DNA from: Gimesia chilikensis
GTDB taxonomy: Bacteria > Planctomycetota > Planctomycetia > Planctomycetales > Planctomycetaceae
Direction of reading: 5' to 3'
NCBI RefSeq assembly: GCF_008329715.1
Contig: NZ_VTSR01000002.1
Location: forward strand, 124,001 to 188,000
Length of the DNA: 64,000 nt
Every line of letters begins with the position of its first letter. Position 1 is the first letter of the stretch. The translations under genes and the position numbers were made by a program. The notes below the pieces were generated by a model. The model was not told where the DNA came from, ran no database searches, and worked only from the letters and a program-made list of their open reading frames with translations. Shown one piece after another: positions 1-9,611 of this stretch.

Positions 1-2504
1 TTATTGACCAGCAGCAGGGGCTGGGAAACGACGTTGGAAATTTTACGTTCGGTGCAGTTCGGGTTCATTTGGGGCAGGTCGAACACTTCCAGGAAGGTCG
101 GCATTTCTTTTCGGCGGTGACGGACATAAACGCTGCGTCGCCAGCCGTCCTCACTCCGCTTCGCGGTGACCAGTCCATCTTTCCGGACTTCCACAGCGAC
201 CGGCTGACCATATTTCGTCTCGTCGAGTTCGCCGGCAGTGAAGATCAGAGCGTCGCGCAGTTCCTCTGCTTCGAGTCGTCTGAGTGACATACGGGAAAGC
301 AGTTCGTTTTCCGGATCCAGTTTCTCCAGTTCCGGCGTGACTGAAGATGACTGACGGTAGGCACGCGAGGTCATGATCAGGCGATGCAGTTTTTTGAACT
401 GCCAGCCCTGTTGCACGAATTCAACCGCCAGCCAGTCCAGCAGTTCGGGATGGCTGGGAGGTGTGCCCAGGGCGCCAAAGTTGTCGATACTCTTCACCAG
501 ACCGGTACCAAAATGTTTGTGCCAGATGCGATTCACAATCACCCGGGAAGTCAGCGGATGGTCGGGCTGCGTCAACCAGCGGGCAAACGCCAGTCTGCGT
601 CCGGTTTTCTCTTCGGTCTGTAACGAAGGATCAATGCGATAAGGCGAGATGCCCTCAGCGATCGCGGACGGCGGCCCCGGTTCCACAGGACGGGTGGGCT
701 GCATCTCGTCGCCACGGCGATAGATATAGGTCGGCGAAGGACGCCCCCGGTCCCAGAGGGCCCGGATCATTTCCGGGGTTTTGAGAGAGGCTTTCAGGTC
801 CTTGAGCTGTTTGTCGAGCTTCTTCTTTTCCGCCTTGTCCAGTTTCTTGTCTTTGAGTTTCGATTCGACGTCTGCAATTTGGGCTTCGATCGGAGCATTA
901 TGCTGATCGATGGCGGCCTGTTCTTCCTTGGGGACCAGGGTCAACAGACGACTGCGGGCCCGTTTCCATTGATTGCTGAAAGGCTGTGGTGTCATCCAGT
1001 CGTACTCGTCGTAGGCTCCCTTAAAGATTGCCATGGAACGATAATAGTCGCGCTGCGGAATCGGATCGTATTTATGACTGTGACAGCGGGCACAATTCAT
1101 CGTCAGGCCCAGCACACTGCGGTACAGTACGTCGAGTTCATCCGAGATGACCTCCAGACGGTCAGTCACACGATTCACCGGGTTGGCTGAGGTCCCATCG
1201 GGCGCCATTCTTAGAAAGCCGGTCGCCACCAGCTTTTCAATCAGTTCGGGAGTGACTTCGGCGGCGTGTTGATGATCGACCAGTTCATCGCCGGCCAGTT
1301 GTTCGGTGAGGAAGACATCGTAAGGCTTGTCTTCACCAAAAGACTGAATCACATAATCCCGGTAGCGATACGCGTATTTGCGGATCAGGTCGGCACTCCG
1401 TTTTCCTTCGGAATCCGCGTAGCCGGCCAGGTCGAGCCAGAACTGCCCCCACTTCTCGCCATAACGGGGAGAATCGAGCAGACGATCGACCAGTTTTTCA
1501 TAGGCGTCCGCACTTTCATCCGCGAGAAATGCCTGTACTTCAGCTTGTGTGGGAGGCAGTCCTGTTAAGGCATAGGTTGCGCGGCGGATCAAAGTCCGCT
1601 TGTCTGCCTCGGGGGCATAGGAGAGGTCAGCTGCTTCCAGTTTGCGGAGCAGGAAGGCATCGATCGGATTTTTCACCAGTGTCTGATGTTTGACTGCGGG
1701 CGGAGTGACCTGCTGGGGAGGCTGGAATGACCAGAACTGACGATCCTCGGTTGTGACCAGTGGGTCCTGGTCGAGGCGAAACGGTTCGCTGTTGTCATCT
1801 TCATGCAGGCCTTCGGTGATCCAGGTTTTCACCGTTTCCAGTTCCGCGGCGGGCATCGGTTCGATTCCGGCGCGGCTGATTTCCGCTTTGGGGGGGCAGG
1901 TCTTCTTTACAATATATTTGACCAACGGGCTTTCGTCGGGCTGACCTGTGATGACCGCAGGTCCCGCGTTTCCGCCGGTCAGCATCGCTGCCTTGGTTCG
2001 CAGGTCGAGTCCCCCTTCCTGGTACTCCGGGCCGTGGCACATCACACAACGGCGATAGAGGATCGGAATCACATCGTGCTGCGAGATTTGGGTTTCCGCG
2101 ACAGACTGGGGCGCTGCTTTGAACTTGAGTCCGCCTCTGATCCACAGGCGTACGGTTTCGATTTCGGCTTTCGAAAGGGGCATCTCACCTTCCGGGGGCA
2201 TCAGCTCTTCGTGCAGATAATCATAGAGCAGACTCTCTTCCGGTTGCCCCGCGACGAGCCCTGCTCCTGATTCGCCTCCCTTGAGCAGGCCGGCGGTTGA
2301 GCTCAGATCGAATTCCGCTTTGCGGTTTTTCTCACTGTGGCATTTGATGCAGTGTTTCTGAAAGATCGGCAGGACGCTGTCTTCGTAAACAACGGATTTT
2401 TGTTCAGCGGGGGAGTCTGCAGCGTGACTGACGGTGGTGAAGTGCAGGCAGACAATCAGACAGTTGCACAGCAGGCCGGTGATGGTACGACGGGAAACGA
2501 CCAT
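1..2504 (-). CDS. PSD1 planctomycete cytochrome c / DUF1549 / DUF1553 protein, 3' end off window
   Basis: Exported multidomain protein of the planctomycete PSD1 family, whose function is unproven; the family commonly sits beside sulfatases and DUF1501 proteins. The first 834 residues are visible and the C-terminus lies beyond the left edge. Residues 1-29 form a signal peptide. Two c-type haem motifs follow, CIKCH (C52, C55, H56) and CVMCH (C153, C156, H157), so there are two PSCyt1-like domains. DUF1549 follows with a CARCHSHKYDP motif near residue 470, then a Lys-rich coiled stretch, then DUF1553 (YRQSS and LPQMNPNC motifs). The ATG at 2504 is chosen because the signal peptide begins there. 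The plus-strand open frames across it are shadows. Confidence 0.93.
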   Translation of the reverse strand, partial: MVVSRRTITGLLCNCLIVCLHFTTVSHAADSPAEQKSVVYEDSVLPIFQKHCIKCHSEKNRKAEFDLSSTAGLLKGGESGAGLVAGQPEESLLYDYLHEELMPPEGEMPLSKAEIETVRLWIRGGLKFKAAPQSVAETQISQHDVIPILYRRCVMCHGPEYQEGGLDLRTKAAMLTGGNAGPAVITGQPDESPLVKYIVKKTCPPKAEISRAGIEPMPAAELETVKTWITEGLHEDDNSEPFRLDQDPLVTTEDRQFWSFQPPQQVTPPAVKHQTLVKNPIDAFLLRKLEAADLSYAPEADKRTLIRRATYALTGLPPTQAEVQAFLADESADAYEKLVDRLLDSPRYGEKWGQFWLDLAGYADSEGKRSADLIRKYAYRYRDYVIQSFGEDKPYDVFLTEQLAGDELVDHQHAAEVTPELIEKLVATGFLRMAPDGTSANPVNRVTDRLEVISDELDVLYRSVLGLTMNCARCHSHKYDPIPQRDYYRSMAIFKGAYDEYDWMTPQPFSNQWKRARSRLLTLVPKEEQAAIDQHNAPIEAQIADVESKLKDKKLDKAEKKKLDKQLKDLKASLKTPEMIRALWDRGRPSPTYIYRRGDEMQPTRPVEPGPPSAIAEGISPYRIDPSLQTEEKTGRRLAFARWLTQPDHPLTSRVIVNRIWHKHFGTGLVKSIDNFGALGTPPSHPELLDWLAVEFVQQGWQFKKLHRLIMTSRAYRQSSSVTPELEKLDPENELLSRMSLRRLEAEELRDALIFTAGELDETKYGQPVAVEVRKDGLVTAKRSEDGWRRSVYVRHRRKEMPTFLEVFDLPQMNPNCTERKISNVVSQPLLLVN

Positions 2505-2861
2505 TGCTGAAGGTTTCTCGCGATTAGAGGCAGGCGTTGATGGAGGATGACAATCGGGTCTGATTGTCCGTATGACTCAAGCTGGTAGTCACTCCCGTTC
2601 TGCGCGCGTCCAGAACTCAGGAAGGAACATAATTATAACAGTTTATATGTCGGTTCTGTCAAGCACTAACCCCGACGATTCCTGTTTCGGCTGGTTCTGC
2701 TTGACTGGGCTGCCTGAGCGGTCCGATGTGAAGAATCGCTATAAACACTGTTTCCTGTTACAAAGTTGTTGACTCTCAATTCTCAGAAATTACGATTGAA
2801 TTTCGTTGGAAGGGATGAGGAGCCCCACTATTTCGAGTGACTTTTTTCAGGAATCAGTTTG
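2505..2861. other. Intergenic region, divergent promoter zone
   Basis: A 357-base gap between two divergently transcribed exported-protein genes, so it must hold both promoters. An A/T-rich patch lies around 2625-2650. I see no convincing gene, RNA or clear -35/-10 pair. The 66-residue open frame at 2572-2772 has no recognisable protein character. Confidence 0.5.
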
Positions 2862-4019
2862 ATGATCAGATCGCAAATCATGAAAGCGGGCCTCAGTGTG
2901 GTTACACTGATGTTGCTGCTCTCCAGTGGACCGATGCTTCAGGCCGGCGTGAGCAAAGATGCGGCGAGTAAGTATCTCAAGGATGTGCAGACCGGAAATC
3001 CCGGTTTGAAATCGGTGGGAAAAATTACATTCGGACCCGGCGGATTGCTGGTGGTGGCGGACCCTGCGAAAGCGACAATTACAGTTATTGATACTCACGA
3101 TGCGGGACCTCTACAGAAGCTGGAGAAAAAAGTGCCCCAGATTGATGTCGCCGTAGCGGCCAGCCTGGGCGTCGAACCCGCTCAGATCGACATTGCCGAC
3201 ATGGCCGTCAATTCACAGAGCGGCAAAGTCTATCTCTCCGTCAAACGCACGACCGATAATCAACCGGCGATTCTGGTGATTGACGCGCAGGGGAAGGTGA
3301 AGAACTTCGATCTGTCGAATGTCGACTATATCCAGGTCTCACTTCCCGGTGGAGAAAAATCCAAAATTCGCAACATCACCGGCGTCGCACTGGCCAGTGA
3401 TCGTCTGCTGGCAGCAGCACAGTCGAACGAAGAGTTCGCCAACAAAATTTACTCGATCCCGCTGCCACTGACGCATGGCACCTCGGCCAAAATCTTCAGT
3501 GCCGAAACTTATCACGTGGCTCATCGTCGCTGGGAAACCAAGGCCCCGATTCAGTCGTTCGTACCTTATTCGAATAAAGGTAAGAACTATATTGTAGGTG
3601 CGTTCGCCTGCACACCGATTGCCAAGTTCCCCCTGGATGAACTGCAGTCCGGCAGCAAGGTCAAAGGAACCAGTGTCGTCGAACTCGGATCGGGTAACCG
3701 TCCGCTGGACATGCTGACTTACGAAAGTAACGGCAAGGAATGGCTGTTGACGAACACCTTCCGCTTCCACTGGAAGAAGAGCATGTACGGCCCCAGTAAA
3801 TGGTGGGGCGTTCGAGTCAACATGGATTACCTCGAAGCAGAGGACATCAATGAGGAAGCGGCTCGCCGCGATGTGAAACAGAAACAGGGGCCCAACGGCA
3901 TTGAAATCGTCGATCAGCTCTCTGGTGCCGTGCACATCGACAAGCTGCAGAAAAAGGAAATCGTTGTGCTGCGTGACAACGACGGACACCTTGATCTGGA
4001 AATTGCCGAGCTGCCATAA
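2862..4019 (+). CDS. Exported beta-propeller-like protein of unknown function
   Basis: I do not recognise a named family. The ATG at 2862 is preferred over the in-frame TTG three bases earlier because AGGA lies nine bases upstream. Residues 1-29 form a signal peptide ending near MLQA. The mature part has alternating hydrophobic strands such as GGLLVVADPAKATITVIDT and GKVYLSVKR, spaced like beta-propeller blades (SMP-30/YVTN type). The middle contains a WKKSMYGPSKWWG segment. A strong terminator follows the stop, so it is probably monocistronic. Periplasmic or surface location is inferred from the signal peptide; function is unknown. Confidence 0.82.
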   Translation: MIRSQIMKAGLSVVTLMLLLSSGPMLQAGVSKDAASKYLKDVQTGNPGLKSVGKITFGPGGLLVVADPAKATITVIDTHDAGPLQKLEKKVPQIDVAVAASLGVEPAQIDIADMAVNSQSGKVYLSVKRTTDNQPAILVIDAQGKVKNFDLSNVDYIQVSLPGGEKSKIRNITGVALASDRLLAAAQSNEEFANKIYSIPLPLTHGTSAKIFSAETYHVAHRRWETKAPIQSFVPYSNKGKNYIVGAFACTPIAKFPLDELQSGSKVKGTSVVELGSGNRPLDMLTYESNGKEWLLTNTFRFHWKKSMYGPSKWWGVRVNMDYLEAEDINEEAARRDVKQKQGPNGIEIVDQLSGAVHIDKLQKKEIVVLRDNDGHLDLEIAELP

Positions 4020-4041
4020 CCAGTTTGGTTGTTGATCTTCG

Positions 4042-4084
4042 GGCTCTTTCCGGTTTTTAAATCAACGGGAAAGAGCCTGTTTTT
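4042..4084 (+). terminator. Rho-independent terminator after the propeller-like gene
   Basis: A ten-base perfect stem, GGCTCTTTCC (4042-4051) with GGAAAGAGCC (4068-4077), followed by a T-rich run TGTTTTTATT. It lies 22 bases after the stop at 4019. Confidence 0.85.
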
Positions 4085-4199
4085 ATTCACGAAACAAATG
4101 AGCGGCATGGTGCTGGCCACCGGTATCGGAGAACCGCGTGTTTTCGAGATTACCGGCGACTAACGCCGTTCCGCTCACCTCTGCTGGAATGGTGTTGTG

Positions 4200-5390
4200 A
4201 TGTCGTTATCAGTCCCAGCTGGAAAACTAATCTCAGTCACGCTGTTTTTGGTGACTGCTTTCAGTCTGGTCGCCCCTGCGCAGGCAACCGGCACACCCGA
4301 TGACCGTCTGTTTCAACTCAGCTTTGAAGCAGACAAACAGGACCCGCGGCAGTGTCGCGTGGTCGTGACAGCAGCAGATTCCCGACTCTGGACAACGCTC
4401 CGTGATGCCTCCGAGGAACAGTACCAGCAGGTCCTGTCGCTGAAGCGGGAAAACAAATCTACTCAAGAGCTGCCCCCCATGCTGGGACGCTATGAACTGC
4501 AAGATCAGCGGCTCACCTTTCAGCCTGCATTTCCGCTCGTGAGAGGCGGTCGCTATCAGGCATTCTTTGACGCGCGTGCGTTACAACTGGCTGGGAAAGA
4601 GGGAGAACAGCGTCTGCAGAAAACATACGCCATTCCCCTGCCCGAAACAAAACCGCCGCGGGTGCTATCGATCTATCCTTCGGGCAAAGAGCTTCCCGCC
4701 AATCATTTGAAGTTTTATATTCAGTTTTCGGAACCGATGCAGCAGGGCGACATCTTCGATTACTTCTCACTCTATAACAAAACTCAGCAGCAACTGGTCC
4801 CCCGACCGTTTCGACATACTGAGCTCTGGTCTCCTGATGGAAAACAACTGACACTCTGGTTTCATCCCGGTCGCCAGAAGACGGGCGTGAATCTGAATGT
4901 CGAACTGGGGGCGATCTTGAATGCCGGACAGGAGTATGAATTACGGATCAACCCGAAGTGGTCGGCACTCACGGGGCATGCACTGGGACAGGAAGTTAAA
5001 AAAACATTCTCAGCGGTCGCCATGGATGAACGTCAGCCAAAACCGGAGTCATGGCAACTGAAAGTTCCGACCTCCGGAGCACGAGCGCCATTGATTTGTG
5101 AACTGGGGGAATCACTGGATTACGCCCTGCTGCACAGTCAGCTTCGCATTCAGACGATCAGTGGAAAACCGGTGCCCGGCAAGATCGAACTGGCGGATCA
5201 CGAATCGGTCTGGAAGTGGACCCCGGAAAAACCCTGGCAGCCGGGCCGCTATCGGCTGGTGATCGGTTCTGTGCTGGAAGATCTCGCGGGCAACAGCCTG
5301 CAGCAGCCTTTCGCCGTCGATCTCTCTCAACAGCAGACAGGCTCGAACACGGTAGGGGAATTCGTTACACTCGGGTTTGAAATCAAATAA
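4200..5390 (+). CDS. Exported protein with Big_5-like (Ig-like) domains
   Basis: Secreted protein of about 396 residues. A GTG at 4197 directly precedes the ATG used here. Residues up to about 30 are a signal peptide (LFLVTAFSLVAPAQA). The part around residues 150-190 (PRVLSIYPSGKELP followed by IQFSEPMQ) matches the Big_5 bacterial Ig-like signature. A second similar unit near the C-terminus contains GRYRLVIGSVLEDLAGN, also typical of Big_5. Such domains are usually structural or carbohydrate-binding modules; the actual role is unknown. It ends 29 bases before the downstream sulfatase, on the same strand, so the two are probably co-transcribed. Confidence 0.82.
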   Translation: MSLSVPAGKLISVTLFLVTAFSLVAPAQATGTPDDRLFQLSFEADKQDPRQCRVVVTAADSRLWTTLRDASEEQYQQVLSLKRENKSTQELPPMLGRYELQDQRLTFQPAFPLVRGGRYQAFFDARALQLAGKEGEQRLQKTYAIPLPETKPPRVLSIYPSGKELPANHLKFYIQFSEPMQQGDIFDYFSLYNKTQQQLVPRPFRHTELWSPDGKQLTLWFHPGRQKTGVNLNVELGAILNAGQEYELRINPKWSALTGHALGQEVKKTFSAVAMDERQPKPESWQLKVPTSGARAPLICELGESLDYALLHSQLRIQTISGKPVPGKIELADHESVWKWTPEKPWQPGRYRLVIGSVLEDLAGNSLQQPFAVDLSQQQTGSNTVGEFVTLGFEIK

Positions 5391-5419
5391 GCTTTGCTCT
5401 TCAAATCTGAGGTTCACCG

Positions 5420-6853
5420 ATGTGTCGCGCGCTCATCTTCCTGATGCTCTGTTGTTGTTCGCTTTCCCTTTCGGCAGCAGAGACGCCGCCGAACATCGTC
5501 TTTATTCTGGCCGACGATCTGGGCTGGCGCGATCTGCACTGTTATGGAGGACAGCTCGCTGATACACCCCACCTTGATCAGTTGGCGAAACAGGGTATGA
5601 AGTTCACGAATGCGTATTCTCCGGCGCCAATCTGCTCTGCTTCACGGGCCTCAATTCTAACCGGAAAGACACCTGCGAGGCTGCATTTTGAATTCGTCAC
5701 AAAACCGGCCGGCGTGCAACCGCCCACCCGCCTGATGCAGCCCCCCGCTTACACGCAGGACCTGCCTTTGAAAGAAGTCACACTCGGCGAGATGCTGCAG
5801 CAGGCCGATTACGAGACCGGCTTCTTCGGGAAGTGGCACGTGAATGAGCATTATCAACGTTACCTGGGCTGGAGTCCGACACACGGTCCACGTCAGCAGG
5901 GATTTCAAAAGGCTGTCGAAACCTTCGGCAGTCATCCCTACGCCAAAAAGTTTGCCTGGAAACCAGGAGACTTTAAAAAGGACGAGTTTCCCCCTGATGC
6001 AGTTACAGAGAATGCCATCCGCTTCCTGCAACAGAAACGCAGGCAGCCGTTCTTTCTATATCTCTCTTATTTCCATGTGCATACTCCGGTCAAAGCACCC
6101 ACCGACTGGCTGATAGAAAAGTATCGGGGCCGCGCTGCAGCCGGTCCGGGAAATCAAAAACTTCGCACGCACTATGGTGCGTTTATTGAAACCCTCGATA
6201 CCTATGTGGGACAGGTGCTGGACGCGCTGGATCAACAGGGTCTGCGCGATTCCACCCTGATCGTCTTTACGTCCGACAACGGCGGGCATCCCGAGTATGC
6301 CGCCAATGGCCCTCTGCGGGGAAGTAAGTGGAACCTGTATGAAGCGGGGATCCGTGTGCCCCTACTAGCCCGCTGGCCCGGGCATGTGAAAGCGGACAGC
6401 GTGTGCGAAGTACCGGTCAGCGGGACCGATCTGTTTCCTACTTTTTGTGAAGTCGCAGGGGGAAACTGTGACTCGCTGACGCTCGATGGTCAAAGCCTGG
6501 TCCCGCTGCTGGAGGGGAAAGCAGCCGCATGGCAGACGCGACCGCTGACCTGGCATTTTCCGTATTATCATCCGGAAAAAGGGTATGAAACAGCCAAAGA
6601 GACGATCGGCGTCAATGATTTCGCGGTAAGCAAAACCCGACCCGTCTCTGCGATTCGCAGTGGAGACTGGAAGCTGTTGCAGTTTTATGAAACGGGAAAA
6701 CGCGAGCTGTATGATCTAAGCAGCGATCCGGGTGAGCAGCATGATTTAAGCGCCAGCCAGCCGGAGCAGGCTGCGCAACTGGGAATGCAGCTGCAACAGA
6801 TGCTGCAGGACATGCAGGCCCGTTATCCGACTGCGGCTGCTTCTCAAAAGTGA
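5420..6853 (+). CDS. Exported formylglycine-dependent sulfatase
   Basis: Arylsulfatase-type hydrolase of about 477 residues that would remove sulfate esters, most likely from sulfated polysaccharides. Residues 1-20 form a Cys/Leu-rich signal peptide. The alkaline-phosphatase-fold metal motif is seen as ADDLGWRD (D32, D33). The sulfatase signature CSASR starts at C72, the residue that would be converted to formylglycine, and fits C-x-P/A-x-R. A second metal motif, FTSDNGGH, lies near residue 285. GAGG lies seven bases before the ATG. The stop faces the DUF1501 stop across an eight-base gap. The substrate cannot be read from the sequence. Confidence 0.95.
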   Translation: MCRALIFLMLCCCSLSLSAAETPPNIVFILADDLGWRDLHCYGGQLADTPHLDQLAKQGMKFTNAYSPAPICSASRASILTGKTPARLHFEFVTKPAGVQPPTRLMQPPAYTQDLPLKEVTLGEMLQQADYETGFFGKWHVNEHYQRYLGWSPTHGPRQQGFQKAVETFGSHPYAKKFAWKPGDFKKDEFPPDAVTENAIRFLQQKRRQPFFLYLSYFHVHTPVKAPTDWLIEKYRGRAAAGPGNQKLRTHYGAFIETLDTYVGQVLDALDQQGLRDSTLIVFTSDNGGHPEYAANGPLRGSKWNLYEAGIRVPLLARWPGHVKADSVCEVPVSGTDLFPTFCEVAGGNCDSLTLDGQSLVPLLEGKAAAWQTRPLTWHFPYYHPEKGYETAKETIGVNDFAVSKTRPVSAIRSGDWKLLQFYETGKRELYDLSSDPGEQHDLSASQPEQAAQLGMQLQQMLQDMQARYPTAAASQK

Positions 6854-6861
6854 ATCGCGGT

Positions 6862-8271
6862 TTAACCGAGTTCGGCGATTGGACCAGCAGGGCCTTCGAC
6901 CAGTGGCGTGGGACGTCCTCCCGGTTTGATCCAGTGTCCGTAAGGATCGATGCCCAGCTTGCTGAACACGGTGGCACCCAGATCGCCTGGCCCCAGACGT
7001 CGTTCGGCGATTTCACCACCACGACGATCGGTAGCACCAATCACCTGACCGCCGGGCACACCCGCACCAGCAGCCAGCATCGACATGACGGGAGTCCAGT
7101 GACCACGTCCATCGGTTTTGGTGATGACCGGCCCACGACCGAATTCACCCAGAACGAGGACCAGGGTTGAATCGAGCAGGCCGCGTTCTTCCAGATCGCT
7201 GATGAGCGTCGTCACGCCATGATCGAACGAGGGAAGCATCGGTTTCAGACCTTTGGTGATTCCGCCCCACTTGACTTCGTCACCGTGATGATCCCAGTGT
7301 CCCCAGGCATCACTCATGGTGATGAAGGTGACACCCGCTTCAACGAGACGGCGGGCCAGCAGTGATTTGCGACCGAAAGAGCTGTCACCGTACTTGTCAC
7401 GGATCTTCTGCGGTTCTTTATTAAGGTCGAATGCGCGGGCAACATTTCCCGACAGAACCATGTCGTATGCTTCCTGTACGTAACGGTCCTGCAGGGCCAG
7501 GTCGGATGACATGTCAGCATGTTTTCGCATCTGGTCAAACTGACGGCGGAGTGCATCACGGTCGGTGAGGCGGGAAGATGTGACGCCATCCGGCATGCCG
7601 AACTTACCGGCTGCTTTGACGCCGTCTAATGGTTCATAGCGATGTCCCAGATGCCCTGCACCGTAGATGTCGGCTGCCATGCTGTCGGCCAGCGCGACGA
7701 AACCGGGCATCCCTGGAACGTTGGGGCCACGGAATTTTGCTGCGACCGAACCCATGGAAGGATAGCCGCCCCCGTCACGGTTGTCGTTGGTTCGACGTGA
7801 TTTGGGATTCGCTGCCTGGAAGGTAGTGGGTGTGTGATTGCTGGCCGTGGCATCCATCGAGCGAATGATGGCGAACTTGTCCATCATTGCTGCCTGCTTG
7901 GGCAGGTGCTCGCAAATTTCAATGCCGCTGACTGAAGTCTGAATCGGATTGAAGGGACCACGAATTTCTTTCGGGGCCTGTGGTTTCAAATCCCAGGTAT
8001 CAAGCTGACTGGGACCGCCGGACAGCCAGATCATAATCACCGACTTGGCCTGGTACTTTTGGCTGATTTGTGCCTGGGGAGCGGCCTGTGCCTTTTGTCG
8101 TAACAGCTCCGGAAGTGACAAACCAGCGAGACCAGCCATGCCTGTCTGCAGGAACCAGCGACGGCTGCCACTGCGAATCAGGTCTGAACCGGGAGCGAAA
8201 CTGGCAAAACTGCTGCCGCTCTGATGGTGTCTTCCGTGTGTATTTTCTGGGTTGAAGTCTGACTGGGACAT
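6862..8271 (-). CDS. DUF1501 domain protein, Tat-exported
   Basis: DUF1501 family protein of 469 residues; the family has an alkaline-phosphatase/sulfatase-like fold and is greatly expanded in planctomycetes, but its activity is unproven. A twin-arginine signal occurs unusually far in, at SRRWFLQTGMAG (R37, R38), followed by a hydrophobic stretch and a KAQA cleavage-like site. Family motifs present include IMIWLSGGPSQLDTWDLKP, WDHHGDEVKWG and LGEFGRGP. GGGAG lies seven bases upstream of the ATG. It is not next to a PSD1 partner in the usual way; the nearest is at the left edge. Confidence 0.93.
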   Translation of the reverse strand: MSQSDFNPENTHGRHHQSGSSFASFAPGSDLIRSGSRRWFLQTGMAGLAGLSLPELLRQKAQAAPQAQISQKYQAKSVIMIWLSGGPSQLDTWDLKPQAPKEIRGPFNPIQTSVSGIEICEHLPKQAAMMDKFAIIRSMDATASNHTPTTFQAANPKSRRTNDNRDGGGYPSMGSVAAKFRGPNVPGMPGFVALADSMAADIYGAGHLGHRYEPLDGVKAAGKFGMPDGVTSSRLTDRDALRRQFDQMRKHADMSSDLALQDRYVQEAYDMVLSGNVARAFDLNKEPQKIRDKYGDSSFGRKSLLARRLVEAGVTFITMSDAWGHWDHHGDEVKWGGITKGLKPMLPSFDHGVTTLISDLEERGLLDSTLVLVLGEFGRGPVITKTDGRGHWTPVMSMLAAGAGVPGGQVIGATDRRGGEIAERRLGPGDLGATVFSKLGIDPYGHWIKPGGRPTPLVEGPAGPIAELG

Positions 8272-8401
8272 CCGAATTCTCCCATTTCAAAATCGAGGAT
8301 TCGATTATTAATTAGGATTAGATAAAAACTGGTGTGGTAAATAAAAAAACAGCTTTTATCTCATACCCTGTGTGGTGAGTCGCGCTGGCAGGAATATGAA
8401 G

Positions 8402-8443
8402 GTTCTTTAATGATCAGCATACACAAATATGATCGGAAAGAAC
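8402..8443. repeat. Imperfect inverted repeat upstream of the DUF1501 gene
   Basis: Arms GTTCTTTAATGATC (8402-8415) and GATCGGAAAGAAC (8431-8443) are complementary apart from a short central mismatch. It sits about 130 bases upstream of the DUF1501 start and 115 bases beyond the amidohydrolase stop, so it could be an operator or a weak terminator. No T-tract is present. Confidence 0.35.
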
Positions 8444-8557
8444 AGCGCGAAATTCCGCATTAATCTCCAGATTCGCCCGCTGTGTGTCCGTGTGTATACA
8501 TTCTTCTTGCTCTAATCAGTGTATTCGGCATAAAACGTGGTGGCTGAGGGCCTGATT

Positions 8558-9514
8558 TCAGGAAAGTTTTAACAGCTTGATTGCGTTTTCACGGCAGATC
8601 TTGCTGCGGACCTCGTCGGGCAGAACCAGTTTTTCGAACAGTTCGAACTGGGGAACATGCTGTCCGGGAGCGAGGTAATCGGTGCCGAACATGATTCGGT
8701 CCTGACGTCGGATCAGGAATTCCGTTCCGAATTCCATATCACGAGAAATTGAGTTGGCTCCCGAACCCGCGGAGAGATCTCCGTAGATGTTGGGGTAGCG
8801 GCTCATCAGATCATCAATCGCACCACCTGGCTCAACTTTCGATTTCGGGTAGCCGCCCAGTGATTTCTGATCGAGCCCGCCGGAAATCGATGCCCACCAG
8901 CCGGGACCATGGCCGATGAAGTTCAGTTCGGGAAATGTCTTCAGTGCGTTCTCAAGTCGCTTCAGACCGGGAACATCTTTGCCGCGAATATTATCGATAT
9001 GGAACAGCAGCGGAATACCGACTTCCTGGCAGGCTTCGTAAACGCGCATCATCAATGGATCATCGAAATTCAGACCGACTTTGTGTTCCCCGAAGCCTTT
9101 GGCTCCCTGATCGACCCAGCCCTGGATCATACCGGTGAGCGCTTTGACTGAGCCGGCGTGCGTCGTGCGAGGGTCGACCGAGCAGAAGGGAATCAGACGA
9201 TCGGGGTGATCTTTGGCAGCCGCCAGCACCGATTCGGTTGTTTGCAGATACTTCGTGGATTCAGGCGAAGTCAAAGGCAGCACCACGGCTTTCTCGACTT
9301 CGAATTCATCCATCCAGCTGATTAAGGCTTCAGGTGACAGATTCTTCTTCGGGTCTGTGTAGGTGCCGATGTGCGTGTGGACGTCAATGAACCCGGTGCC
9401 CGCTTCGATACTGGGAGCTGCCGCCTGAGCACGGCTGGTCGGCCATTGACCGGCTGCACAACCGAGGCCAGCGAGGAGCAGTGATTTCGAAAAGGCACGT
9501 CGGGAAATATTCAT
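8558..9514 (-). CDS. Tat-exported amidohydrolase family 2 protein
   Basis: Metal-dependent TIM-barrel hydrolase of 318 residues (amidohydrolase_2 family). Residues 1-32 form a twin-arginine signal (SRRAFSKSLLLAGLG). The metal-binding motif IDVHTHIGTY follows (H46, H48), and the barrel ends with MFGTDYLAPGQH, which carries the expected catalytic Asp near residue 277. Middle motifs GFGEHKVGLNF and NFIGHGPGWWAS fit the family. AAAGGA lies upstream of the ATG. It lies 97 bases downstream of a sulfatase on the same strand and may share its transcript. The substrate is unknown. Confidence 0.9.
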   Translation of the reverse strand: MNISRRAFSKSLLLAGLGCAAGQWPTSRAQAAAPSIEAGTGFIDVHTHIGTYTDPKKNLSPEALISWMDEFEVEKAVVLPLTSPESTKYLQTTESVLAAAKDHPDRLIPFCSVDPRTTHAGSVKALTGMIQGWVDQGAKGFGEHKVGLNFDDPLMMRVYEACQEVGIPLLFHIDNIRGKDVPGLKRLENALKTFPELNFIGHGPGWWASISGGLDQKSLGGYPKSKVEPGGAIDDLMSRYPNIYGDLSAGSGANSISRDMEFGTEFLIRRQDRIMFGTDYLAPGQHVPQFELFEKLVLPDEVRSKICRENAIKLLKLS

Positions 9515-9611
9515 CGCTCATTCCTTTGGGGGGATTTTTGAAGGAAGGTTCACAAATTGCTTTCTTCCATTCAAAACAACCCCCGCAGGAATTACAAGAG
9601 CGGTTCTGAAA

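Noticed and set aside
2572..2772. A 66-codon frame in the first intergenic region
   Set aside because: It has no ribosome site, no domain and a composition unlike the neighbouring proteins.
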